A stretch of 64,000 nucleotides of DNA. Source: UBA7332 sp051657165. GTDB lineage: Bacteria; Bacteroidota; Bacteroidia; Bacteroidales; UBA7332. Location: contig JBOFKD010000268.1 in the NCBI GenBank assembly GCA_051657165.1, positions 1 to 64,000 of the forward strand, in the 5' to 3' direction. Shown here in pieces: positions 33,403 to 40,391 of the stretch. The stretch's first letter is position 1. Each line of letters opens with the position of its first letter. The notes under the pieces were generated by a model that was not told where the DNA came from, did no database searches, and worked only from the letters and a program-made list of their open reading frames with translations. A program made the position numbers and the translations under genes.

Positions 33403-35445
33403 ATGTCAGAAAATAAATTTAAACGTACACTTGTTACCACTGCCCTTCCTTATGCGAATGGCCCGGTACACATCGGACACCTTGCAGGAGTTTATGTTCC
33501 TGCGGATATCTACACGCGTTATCTGCGTCTGAAAGGTCAGGATGTTATCATGATCGGCGGATCCGACGAGCATGGTGTGCCTATCACTATCAAAGCGAAA
33601 AACGAAGGAATTACTCCTCAGGATGTAGTGGATCGTTATCACGGGATTATCAAGAAATCTTTCGAAGAATTCGGAATTACTTTTGATATCTATTCGCGTA
33701 CAACCTCGAAAACTCATTTCGATATGGCTTCGGATTTCTTCCGCAAACTATACGAGAAAGGTGAGTTTATCGAAAAAACATCTGAACAATACTACGATGA
33801 AGAGGCTAAGCAGTTCCTTGCTGACCGCTACATCATCGGTACTTGTCCTCACTGTAAAAACGACCGTGCATATGGTGATCAGTGCGAAGCATGTGGTACT
33901 TCTTTAAATGCAACTGACTTAATCAATCCCCGCTCGGCTATCACGGGAAATACACCGGTGCTTCGCGAGACAAAACACTGGTATCTTCCGCTGGACAAAC
34001 ACGAAGCATTCCTTCGTCAGTGGATCCTGGAAGAACACAAAGAATGGAAACCTAACGTTTACGGTCAGTGTAAATCATGGTTAGACATGGGGCTTCAGCC
34101 TCGTGCCGTGAGCCGCGACCTTGACTGGGGGGTTCCTGTTCCTGTGGAAGGAGCCGAAGGAAAAGTGCTTTACGTGTGGTTTGATGCTCCGATCGGATAC
34201 ATCTCAAACACCAAAGAACTTCTTCCTGACACGTGGGAAACTTACTGGAAAGATCCGGAAACAAAACTGGTACACTTTATCGGTAAAGACAATATCGTAT
34301 TCCACTGTATCGTATTCCCGGCTATGCTAAAAGCTGAAGGCAGTTATATTCTTCCTGAGAATGTACCTTCAAACGAATTCCTGAATCTCGAAGGAGACAA
34401 GATTTCTACTTCACGCAACTGGGCTGTATGGTTACACGAATATCTGGAAGAATTCCCTGGCAAACAAGACGTTCTTCGTTATGTGCTGACAGCAAATGCT
34501 CCGGAAACAAAAGACAACGACTTTACATGGAAAGATTTCCAGGCCCGCAACAACAATGAGCTGGTAGCTATTCTGGGTAACTTCATCAACCGTGCGATGG
34601 TACTTACATCGAAATATTTCGACGGAAAAGTTCCTGCCCGCGGCGAAATGACCGAATACGATCTTTCTACGCTTGCAGAATTTGCAAATGTGAAGAAAGC
34701 ACTCGAAGATAATCTCGAGACATACCGTTTCCGCGATGCGTTGAAAGAAGCAATGAATCTGGCTCGTATCGGAAACAAATATCTGGCTGACACTGAGCCG
34801 TGGAAACTGGCTAAAACAGACATGGCCCGCGTCGCTACGATAATGAACATATCACTTCAGATTGCAGCTAACTTAGCAATCGCATTCGAACCGTTCCTGC
34901 CTTTCTCTGCCGCAAAATTGCGCGGATTCTTAGGAATGGAAGCTTGCAACTGGAACCAATTAGGCAGCGTGGACATCCTTGCCGCAGACACACAATTAGA
35001 AGAAGCTTCTCTGCTATTCGAGAAAATCGAAGATACAGTCGTAGAAGCACAGGTTCAGAAACTTCTGGACACCAAAAAAGCAAACGAATTGAATGCATGG
35101 TCTCCGAAACCGGCTGCCGAAAACATTGAATTCGAAGACTTCATGAAACTGGATATCCGCGTAGGTACAGTTCTGGAAGCTGAACTTGTTCCTAAAACGA
35201 CTAAACTGATGAAGTTGAAAGTGGATACAGGTCTGGATCAGAGAACTGTTGTGTCCGGTATTGCCGAACACTTTAAACCCGAAGAGGTAATTGGTCGTCA
35301 GGTAAGCATCCTTGTAAATCTTGCTCCGAGAAAACTTCGCGGAATTGAGTCACAGGGTATGATTCTAATGGCTGAAGATGCCGACGGAAAACTTCGTTTC
35401 GTTCAACCGAATGAAGCCGTTCGTCCGGGTTCCGAAATCCGTTAA
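33403..35445 (+). CDS. metG: Methionyl-tRNA synthetase with C-terminal tRNA-binding domain
   Basis: Class I synthetase, 680 aa. HIGH is at 23-26 (PVHIGHLAG). The zinc knuckle is CPHCKNDRAYGDQCEACG near 148-165, and the KMSKS loop is DKISTSRNWAVW near 330. After the anticodon-binding helices comes a C-terminal OB-fold tRNA-binding domain starting DFMKLDIRVGTVLEAE near 575, the form that makes a dimer. A strong terminator follows. Confidence 0.97.
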   Translation: MSENKFKRTLVTTALPYANGPVHIGHLAGVYVPADIYTRYLRLKGQDVIMIGGSDEHGVPITIKAKNEGITPQDVVDRYHGIIKKSFEEFGITFDIYSRTTSKTHFDMASDFFRKLYEKGEFIEKTSEQYYDEEAKQFLADRYIIGTCPHCKNDRAYGDQCEACGTSLNATDLINPRSAITGNTPVLRETKHWYLPLDKHEAFLRQWILEEHKEWKPNVYGQCKSWLDMGLQPRAVSRDLDWGVPVPVEGAEGKVLYVWFDAPIGYISNTKELLPDTWETYWKDPETKLVHFIGKDNIVFHCIVFPAMLKAEGSYILPENVPSNEFLNLEGDKISTSRNWAVWLHEYLEEFPGKQDVLRYVLTANAPETKDNDFTWKDFQARNNNELVAILGNFINRAMVLTSKYFDGKVPARGEMTEYDLSTLAEFANVKKALEDNLETYRFRDALKEAMNLARIGNKYLADTEPWKLAKTDMARVATIMNISLQIAANLAIAFEPFLPFSAAKLRGFLGMEACNWNQLGSVDILAADTQLEEASLLFEKIEDTVVEAQVQKLLDTKKANELNAWSPKPAAENIEFEDFMKLDIRVGTVLEAELVPKTTKLMKLKVDTGLDQRTVVSGIAEHFKPEEVIGRQVSILVNLAPRKLRGIESQGMILMAEDADGKLRFVQPNEAVRPGSEIR

Positions 35446-35470
35446 TTCGAAAATTAAGAATACCTCATGC

Positions 35471-35512
35471 AATAAAGAGGGACCTCCGTCAGGAAGTCCC
35501 TCTTTATTTATT
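35471..35512. terminator. Terminator between metG and the sulfatase gene
   Basis: AATAAAGAGGGAC pairs with GTCCCTCTTTATT around a 12-nt loop. The flanking genes converge. Confidence 0.88.
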
Positions 35513-35523
35513 TTATAGATTAT

Positions 35524-37080
35524 CTATTCTTTCGATTTTTGTAATGACTTAATTAGCTCTGTGAAATCCAGTGTTGCAGCTTTCTGCAGAGGTGGATATT
35601 TTGCCAGAGATTGTATATGTTCGCTGAGGATACCTTGAATCGGTTCGCTAATAAACTGTTTGCGTTGTATTATATCAGATTTATCAGTCAGATTGTCATA
35701 GCTTTCAAATGGGTCAAACTTTAAATTATAGATAACGGGGAATTTAAGCTTTTTGTATTCATCATAATAATTTTCACTTGTCTGAAAGTGGATCTTCCAT
35801 TGATTCATTCTAACAGCTTTGATTTCTGATTCGTAATAATATATGTAATTCTTACGTCGGCTTTCGCTCTCTTTTCCTAACCAGAAATCCAGATTGTTAA
35901 CTCCGTCAATATATTGCTTGGATTGAGCCATTATTTTTTCAGAAATATGAGGCTGTCCTGCTGCTGCTGATAAAGTTGTAAATAAATCCATATGAGCCTG
36001 AATGCCCTCAAGCACTCGTCCCCCCTGGATTTTATTTTTCCACATCACCATTGCCGGAACTCGCACTCCTCCTTCATATGTAGTCATTTTTTCGCCCCTG
36101 AATGGAGTTGTTCCACCGTGCGTACGCGCACTATGTTCCGGGCCGTTATCTGTAGTATAAACAATAATCGTATTTTCAAGCGCTCCCATTGCTTCAAGTT
36201 CTTTTAGAAGCTTCCCTACGTGCATGTCATGCTCAATCATACCACTTCCGTACATATCATGCTCTGTTGTGGATGCCGATACAAGATGCCGGTGTTCGGA
36301 TTTCAAATGCGTAAACATGTGCATCCGGCTGGGATTAAGCCATACGAAGAATGGTTTTCCTTTTTTCTTAGACTCTTTCATAAACCGGATAGAAGCATCC
36401 AGAAACTCTTCGTCTACAGTTTCCATTCTTTTACGGGTTAGCTGTCCGGTATCTGTAATTTTCTGTTTACCAATCTTTCCGAAGCGAGGGTCAACAGTTG
36501 TATCCTCCTTGTCTGTAGCCCATGTATGCAAAACTCCCCGACATCCATGTTTCTTAAAGAATTCAGGATCTTTCGGGTAGTCATACTGCTCAGGTTCTTC
36601 CTGAGTATTTAAATGATAAAGATTTCCGAAAAATTCATCAAATCCATGCATAGTCGGTAGATGTTCGTTTCGGTCACCCAAATGGTTCTTACCGAACTGC
36701 CCGGTTGCGTAGCCTTCATTTTTCAATACCTCTGCCAAACAAGGGCTTTCGGCCTTTAATCCAAGACTGGCCCCGGGTCTGCCTACGGTTGTCATTCCAC
36801 TACGTATAGGATATTGTCCCGTAATTAATGATGCCCGCCCCGCAGTACTTGAAGGCTGTGCATAATGTTCGGTAAACATGATACCCTCTTTTGCAATCCG
36901 GTCAATATTTGGCGTATTGTATCCACGTATTCCATGGCCATACGCACTGATATTTGTCCATCCTACATCATCCGGCATAATAATTAGAATATTGGGTTTT
37001 TCCTGTGCATGAAGTGGACTGCACATACTAATCATACTGGTCGCCGCAGCCAGTATCCGGTAATCTGAATACATTTTCAT
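35524..37080 (-). CDS. Secreted sulfatase (arylsulfatase type, Ser active site)
   Basis: Hydrolyses sulfate esters, probably from host or plant glycans, in the periplasm. A signal peptide ends near residue 26 (PLHAQ). The metal-binding Asp pair is in MPDDVGW (37-38). The formylglycine site reads S-T-A-G-R at 78-82 with Ser78 in place of Cys, so it would need an anaerobic sulfatase-maturing enzyme (anSME). TTDNGPEHSARTHGGTTPFRG near 310 holds the other active-site residues. The length of 518 aa is normal. No maturase gene is in the window. Confidence 0.92.
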   Translation of the reverse strand: MKMYSDYRILAAATSMISMCSPLHAQEKPNILIIMPDDVGWTNISAYGHGIRGYNTPNIDRIAKEGIMFTEHYAQPSSTAGRASLITGQYPIRSGMTTVGRPGASLGLKAESPCLAEVLKNEGYATGQFGKNHLGDRNEHLPTMHGFDEFFGNLYHLNTQEEPEQYDYPKDPEFFKKHGCRGVLHTWATDKEDTTVDPRFGKIGKQKITDTGQLTRKRMETVDEEFLDASIRFMKESKKKGKPFFVWLNPSRMHMFTHLKSEHRHLVSASTTEHDMYGSGMIEHDMHVGKLLKELEAMGALENTIIVYTTDNGPEHSARTHGGTTPFRGEKMTTYEGGVRVPAMVMWKNKIQGGRVLEGIQAHMDLFTTLSAAAGQPHISEKIMAQSKQYIDGVNNLDFWLGKESESRRKNYIYYYESEIKAVRMNQWKIHFQTSENYYDEYKKLKFPVIYNLKFDPFESYDNLTDKSDIIQRKQFISEPIQGILSEHIQSLAKYPPLQKAATLDFTELIKSLQKSKE

Positions 37081-37178
37081 AATACTCTGGTTTTTAAAAT
37101 TGAATGCAAATGAAAAGTATTCAGCTGAAAATGAAATATACTTAAGTTAATCTATTGTTTTTGATGGCTTAAAGATTG

Positions 37179-37763
37179 TTATTTTAGATTATTTTGTCTA
37201 TTCTGCAACATTCGTTTTTTTATGCGTGACAAAGAGTTCGGTGATATACCCAGAAAGACGGCAAAATGTTTCTGAGCAACATTTTTTGCAAGTATCGGTC
37301 TGGATTGATACAAATCAATATAACGATCTTCAGGAGATTCACCTGTGAATAATTCTATTCGTTTTACAAGTAGAGTTATAATATTTTTAAGCATCACATT
37401 ATAAAAATCAAACACAATAGTGTTTATTGCAGCTTCTCTTTCAAGTTCTTTGAATGAGAGAGAGGCAACTGTAATGTCAGTTATTGCTTCAAAATTATAT
37501 TTGGTAAAATTTTTCCCAAAGAGTATTTCAGGTACGCCAAATGTAAAGCCTTTTTCGGATAAAAAAACATTAACTTCGATTCCTTGGTCATCAATGTAAT
37601 AACCCCTGACGAAACCATCCAGAAGAATATAAATATTTCCGTTGTAAGTTCCCTGTTCTATGATCCTCGTATTACGGGTTACAGGCTCAACTGTTATCAA
37701 CTTATTGAATATATCAGGAGCTTTTTCGAGTAATAAATTGTATTTTTTTATTAGTGATTCCAT
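37179..37763 (-). CDS. Crp/Fnr family transcriptional regulator
   Basis: The start is at the ATG at 37763 (MESLIKKYN), giving 194 aa; the longer frame would use a TTG. The N-terminal cyclic-nucleotide-binding-like domain has IIEQGTYNGNIYILLDGFVRGYY. The C-terminal helix-turn-helix is HFAVFLGISPNSLSRIKKR. The usual phosphate-binding cassette is not evident, so the ligand is unknown. It lies 98 nt upstream of the sulfatase on the same strand and may control it. Confidence 0.85.
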   Translation of the reverse strand: MESLIKKYNLLLEKAPDIFNKLITVEPVTRNTRIIEQGTYNGNIYILLDGFVRGYYIDDQGIEVNVFLSEKGFTFGVPEILFGKNFTKYNFEAITDITVASLSFKELEREAAINTIVFDFYNVMLKNIITLLVKRIELFTGESPEDRYIDLYQSRPILAKNVAQKHFAVFLGISPNSLSRIKKRMLQNRQNNLK

Positions 37764-37855
37764 ATGATTCTCATTATTATTAGGACGAACTCGATGTAAA
37801 GATATTATTTTGGACGAAGATTCCAAGTAATGAATATTGTGATTTTTAATATTGC

Positions 37856-37903
37856 AAAAGGAGTGAAGTCATACGCTGTCTGCGTATACACCTCACTCCT
37901 TTT
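37856..37903. terminator. Long hairpin terminator right of the Crp gene
   Basis: AAAAGGAGTGA pairs with TCACTCCTTTT, with an inner ATACGC/GCGTAT stem. It closes the leftward lysis-gene transcript of the cassette, which ends at 37950. Confidence 0.88.
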
Positions 37904-37949
37904 ATTTATTGAGCTCATCATGGTTAATCTTCTTCAAATCGAGTCGAAC

Positions 37950-38399
37950 TCACTTCTTTCTGCTCCAAATCAGTACGATAAATCCACAGATCATCACAAT
38001 CAGAGCCCATAAAGAAACACTTCGTTCTTTCTGTCTGATTTCCGTACTCTCCACAGATCCGGCAATAATCTCCCTTACTCTTACCGTATCTCTCCGGTGC
38101 TCAATCTCTATCATTCCATCTTTTCTCTTCCGCAGCGTTAAACCATTCTTTTGACTCTCCTTATCCTCCGTCGGAGGCATTTTTAGCAGAATGTCCGGCG
38201 AAATAATCAAACGCTCCGTTTCAGGCAACAGGATCACCTCTTGCTCGATCCGCTCCGCCCTTACGGACTGATGAGACTGTTGAGTCATCTTCGAGGAGCG
38301 ACAACTGCCGGCGCACAGGACAATAATTCCTGCGACTGCAACGGCCAATCTCCTCAAAACAACGTTCCATCTGATAGATCTTCCTCCTGAGTTTCCCAT
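37950..38399 (-). CDS. Spanin-like lipoprotein with a C-terminal membrane helix
   Basis: 150 aa from the ATG at 38399. N-terminal signal with Arg residues, a hydrophobic stretch (LAVAVAGIIVL) and a Cys preceded by AGS, fitting a lipobox near residue 32. A periplasmic part of about 80 residues follows, rich in Glu, Arg and Lys. The C-terminus is one helix (VSLWALIVMICGFIVLIW) ending SRKK. A lipid anchor at one end and a membrane helix at the other is the layout of phage unimolecular spanins such as T1 gp11. It begins inside the previous gene in the +1 frame. Confidence 0.55.
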   Translation of the reverse strand: MGNSGGRSIRWNVVLRRLAVAVAGIIVLCAGSCRSSKMTQQSHQSVRAERIEQEVILLPETERLIISPDILLKMPPTEDKESQKNGLTLRKRKDGMIEIEHRRDTVRVREIIAGSVESTEIRQKERSVSLWALIVMICGFIVLIWSRKK

Positions 38400-38568
38400 G
38401 TTCAATACCCTGTTTTCTGATTAACTCCCGTAAATCCTCATAAAGCTCCCGGTAAACCGTGTGCTCTTCTTTTATATCCTTCAGCCTCTCCCGCCTCCGG
38501 TTCACAAGCCAGGTGAGCAGCGACGCTATAAAGCCCGAAGGCAGCAAATACATCCAGATATCTTTCAT
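38221..38568 (-). CDS. Single-pass membrane coiled-coil protein (i-spanin- or holin-like)
   Basis: 115 aa from the ATG at 38568 (MKDIWMYLLPSGFIA); longer open frames run into a non-coding repeat. One N-terminal membrane helix (residues 4-22) is followed by NRRRERLKD and a long heptad-like helix to about residue 75. This is the shape of an Rz-type inner-membrane spanin. The lipoprotein gene starts inside it, 179 nt before its end, in another frame, as Rz1 does in Rz. Confidence 0.55.
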   Translation of the reverse strand: MKDIWMYLLPSGFIASLLTWLVNRRRERLKDIKEEHTVYRELYEDLRELIRKQGIEHGKLRRKIYQMERCFEEIGRCSRRNYCPVRRQLSLLEDDSTVSSVRKGGADRARGDPVA

Positions 38569-38585
38569 AAAATTCAAATTTTTAA

Positions 38586-38780
38586 AAGGCAATGCCGCAA
38601 AGGCAGTGACGACATGGAGGACGACGGGGACATGGAGGACCATGAGGACGGCATTAAAAGGCAGAAAGGCAAAGATAAACAGCTTGCTGTTGTCCTCCAT
38701 GTATTTGGCGCTGTCCTCATCGTCCTCATGGTCCTCCACGTCGTCCAGGTCCTCATCCCAGCGCCCTCTTCTGCCTTTCC
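38586..38780 (-). repeat. GGAGGAC structured repeat, copy A
   Basis: On the minus strand the 5' arm is a run of GAGGAC-type words (GACGTGGAGGACCATGAGGAC). The 3' arm carries its complement (GTCCTCATGGTCCTCCATGTC), with about 80 nt between, so the RNA can form a 21-bp stem with one G-U pair. It lies between the endolysin gene and the membrane coiled-coil gene. Confidence 0.75.
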
Positions 38781-38851
38781 ACAGTAGCGAAGCTACGATC
38801 AACAGCCGGAGGCGATCAACAAGGGCGCAGCCCTTATCAACAGCGCAGCGA

Positions 38852-39286
38852 TCAACGCGAAGCATACAGCTTCGCCTCCGCAGCTCTCCGTCTAACCAAA
38901 CCATTCGATACGACTCCTTTCACATACACCCAGCGGTTAAATTCCTCAACGATTGTTGGATCATTCGTATTCCTCTTCAGCTTGCGCATCAGAGTAGAAG
39001 AGCGCAGGGCTTCCACCCCGATATTAAAACCCAGTGAAATCAGAGCATCCAGCTGGCACTGACGGAGCGGACCTATATATTCCGCTCTCAGCAGCTTGAT
39101 CACCTGATTACAATCAACAATCAGCCACTCCTCTGCTTGCTTCTGAGTGATAGAGAGCCCCTCTATAACCCACCTGCCCGTATGGCCGTAGCCAATCGTC
39201 CATCGGCCTGCCTGACATTTATAGGCCGTAAGGCGGCAACCCTCGAACTCTTTAATAAGTTGTATTCCCTTTTCCGATATTTTCAT
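38852..39286 (-). CDS. Phage-type lysozyme (endolysin, GH24)
   Basis: 144 aa. Muramidase that cuts the peptidoglycan glycan strand. The catalytic set is Glu15 in KEFEG, Cys24 in YKCQAG and Thr30 in WTIGYGHTG. The spacing E-x8-C-x5-T matches the E-x8-D/C-x5-T signature of phage lysozymes, with Cys in place of T4 Asp20. There is no signal peptide, so release would need a holin. It lies upstream of the spanin-like pair and downstream of the HU-HIG gene. Confidence 0.9.
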   Translation of the reverse strand: MKISEKGIQLIKEFEGCRLTAYKCQAGRWTIGYGHTGRWVIEGLSITQKQAEEWLIVDCNQVIKLLRAEYIGPLRQCQLDALISLGFNIGVEALRSSTLMRKLKRNTNDPTIVEEFNRWVYVKGVVSNGLVRRRAAEAKLYASR

Positions 39287-39320
39287 GATAGTTTAAATTT
39301 AAAAATACAGTGCCTGAATG

Positions 39321-39510
39321 ACAATGCCGCAAAGGCAGTGACGACATGGAGGACGACGGGGACATGGACGACCATGAGGACGGCATTAAAAGACAGAAAG
39401 GCAAAAAGGCAAAGATAAACAGCGTCGCTGTTGTCCTCCATACCTTTGGCGCTGTCCTCATCGTCCTCATGGTCCTCCACGTCGTCCACGTCCTCATCCC
39501 AGCGCCTCTT
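39321..39510 (-). repeat. GGAGGAC structured repeat, copy B
   Basis: Same two-arm organisation as copy A, complete at both ends, with a few base differences. It lies directly upstream of the endolysin start. Confidence 0.75.
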
Positions 39511-39523
39511 GCACCTCTTATTC

Positions 39524-39645
39524 GGTGGTTTTAACCACCAGTTGTTTAAAGAATAACCTCTTACGCTTGTAAAGAGGCTTTCTTGCAGAAAGCTGTCAGG
39601 TACAACCTGACGAATGGTAGGTCCGGGGCACAGCCCCGAACCAGA
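39524..39645. repeat. Chain of five short hairpins
   Basis: In about 120 bp: TGGTGGTTTTAACCACCA, CCTCTT-N8-AAGAGG, CTTTC-N5-GAAAG, GTCAGGT-ACA-ACCTGAC and CGGGGC-ACA-GCCCCG. Each is a near-perfect inverted repeat with a small loop. A shortened version follows copy D at 48.24-48.33 kb. Confidence 0.65.
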
Positions 39646-39750
39646 AACAGCGTCGCTGTTGTCCTCCATGTATTTGGCGCTGTCCTCATCGTCCTCATGG
39701 TCCTCCACGTCGTCCAGGTCCTCATCCCAGCGCCCTCTTTTGCCTTTCAG
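39646..39750 (-). repeat. GGAGGAC structured repeat, copy C (5' arm only)
   Basis: Contains only the first arm and its flank. It starts directly after the HU-HIG stop codon. It is linked to the hairpin chain, as is the inverted copy D. Confidence 0.7.
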
Positions 39751-39751
39751 C

Positions 39752-40195
39752 TTACGATTCTCCCGGTCCCGGTTCCGGGTCAGGATTTGCACCACCTTCT
39801 TCCGCTTTCTTTTCACTCACCCGAACAAGCGTTGCCCGGTTTATGTTATCCAGCAGCTCCTTATCGGCACGGAAACGGATATACTTCTTACGCACCAGGT
39901 TCGACGAATATTCCTCCTGGGAGTCGGCACCAATGCCGTTTAGCGTCATATAAAAAGTCCCGATACCCTCCAGTTTAACCGAGTTACCATTCATCAGCAT
40001 CTCTTCCATCTCCTCCATCAGAGCCGTGATTACCAGATTCACATCTGCGCGGCTGGCAGTTGACTGGCGGGCAATGCGTTTGCTGAGAGCTTTCATCGTC
40101 AGCATATCTTTCGACTCCGCCTGAGCATACCATTTTTTAGGAGCTTCCACATTCAGTGGATTTAATTTCTGAACCAATCTGTACTTAATAGGCAT
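39752..40195 (-). CDS. HU-HIG family DNA-binding protein
   Basis: 147 aa. Starts MPIKYRLVQKLNPL and KKWYAQAESKDMLT, the HU-HIG pattern, and continues with a bacterial HU fold (ALSKRIARQSTASRADVNLVITA, GNSVKLEGIGTFYMTLNG). The C-terminus is an acidic Pro/Gly tail (NPDPEPGPGES). Genes of this family usually sit beside an amidase or lysozyme in Bacteroidetes; here it precedes a GH24 endolysin. It probably binds and bends the cassette DNA. Confidence 0.88.
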   Translation of the reverse strand: MPIKYRLVQKLNPLNVEAPKKWYAQAESKDMLTMKALSKRIARQSTASRADVNLVITALMEEMEEMLMNGNSVKLEGIGTFYMTLNGIGADSQEEYSSNLVRKKYIRFRADKELLDNINRATLVRVSEKKAEEGGANPDPEPGPGES

Positions 40196-40263
40196 AACAT
40201 TCTCTTTTAATGATTAGTAATAAATAAGTAATAGAAAGAATTAAGTTTCGCGCGATTCTGAAA

Positions 40264-40271
40264 CAAATATA
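40264..40271 (-). promoter_or_regulatory. -7 box TATATTTG before the HU-HIG gene
   Basis: Minus-strand TATATTTG, with a TTG 16 bp further upstream at 40288-40290. It would give a leader of about 64 nt and could drive the HU, endolysin and spanin-like genes. Confidence 0.5.
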
Positions 40272-40336
40272 CCACCTCCCGAAAAGGCAATGTCAGATTC
40301 TATCCGTTTAGGACAGTAGGTTAGGAAGATTAACCA

Positions 40337-40380
40337 TAAACGGCAAAAGGCACCCTTTAAAGGTGCCTTTCTCCGTTTAT
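40337..40380 (-). terminator. Terminator after the 574-aa HEPN gene
   Basis: ATAAACGG and CCGTTTAT outer arms around AAAGGCACC and GGTGCCTTT inner arms. The inner 25 bp (40346-40370) match 42288-42312 with one change. Confidence 0.85.
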
Positions 40381-40391
40381 ATATAATATTA

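Noticed and set aside
38574..38904. Open frames rich in DED, RTW or SSW residues over the GGAGGAC repeats
   Set aside because: Several frames and both strands are open because the repeat is made of GAC/GAG triplets. No frame is preferred, and real genes start after the repeat.
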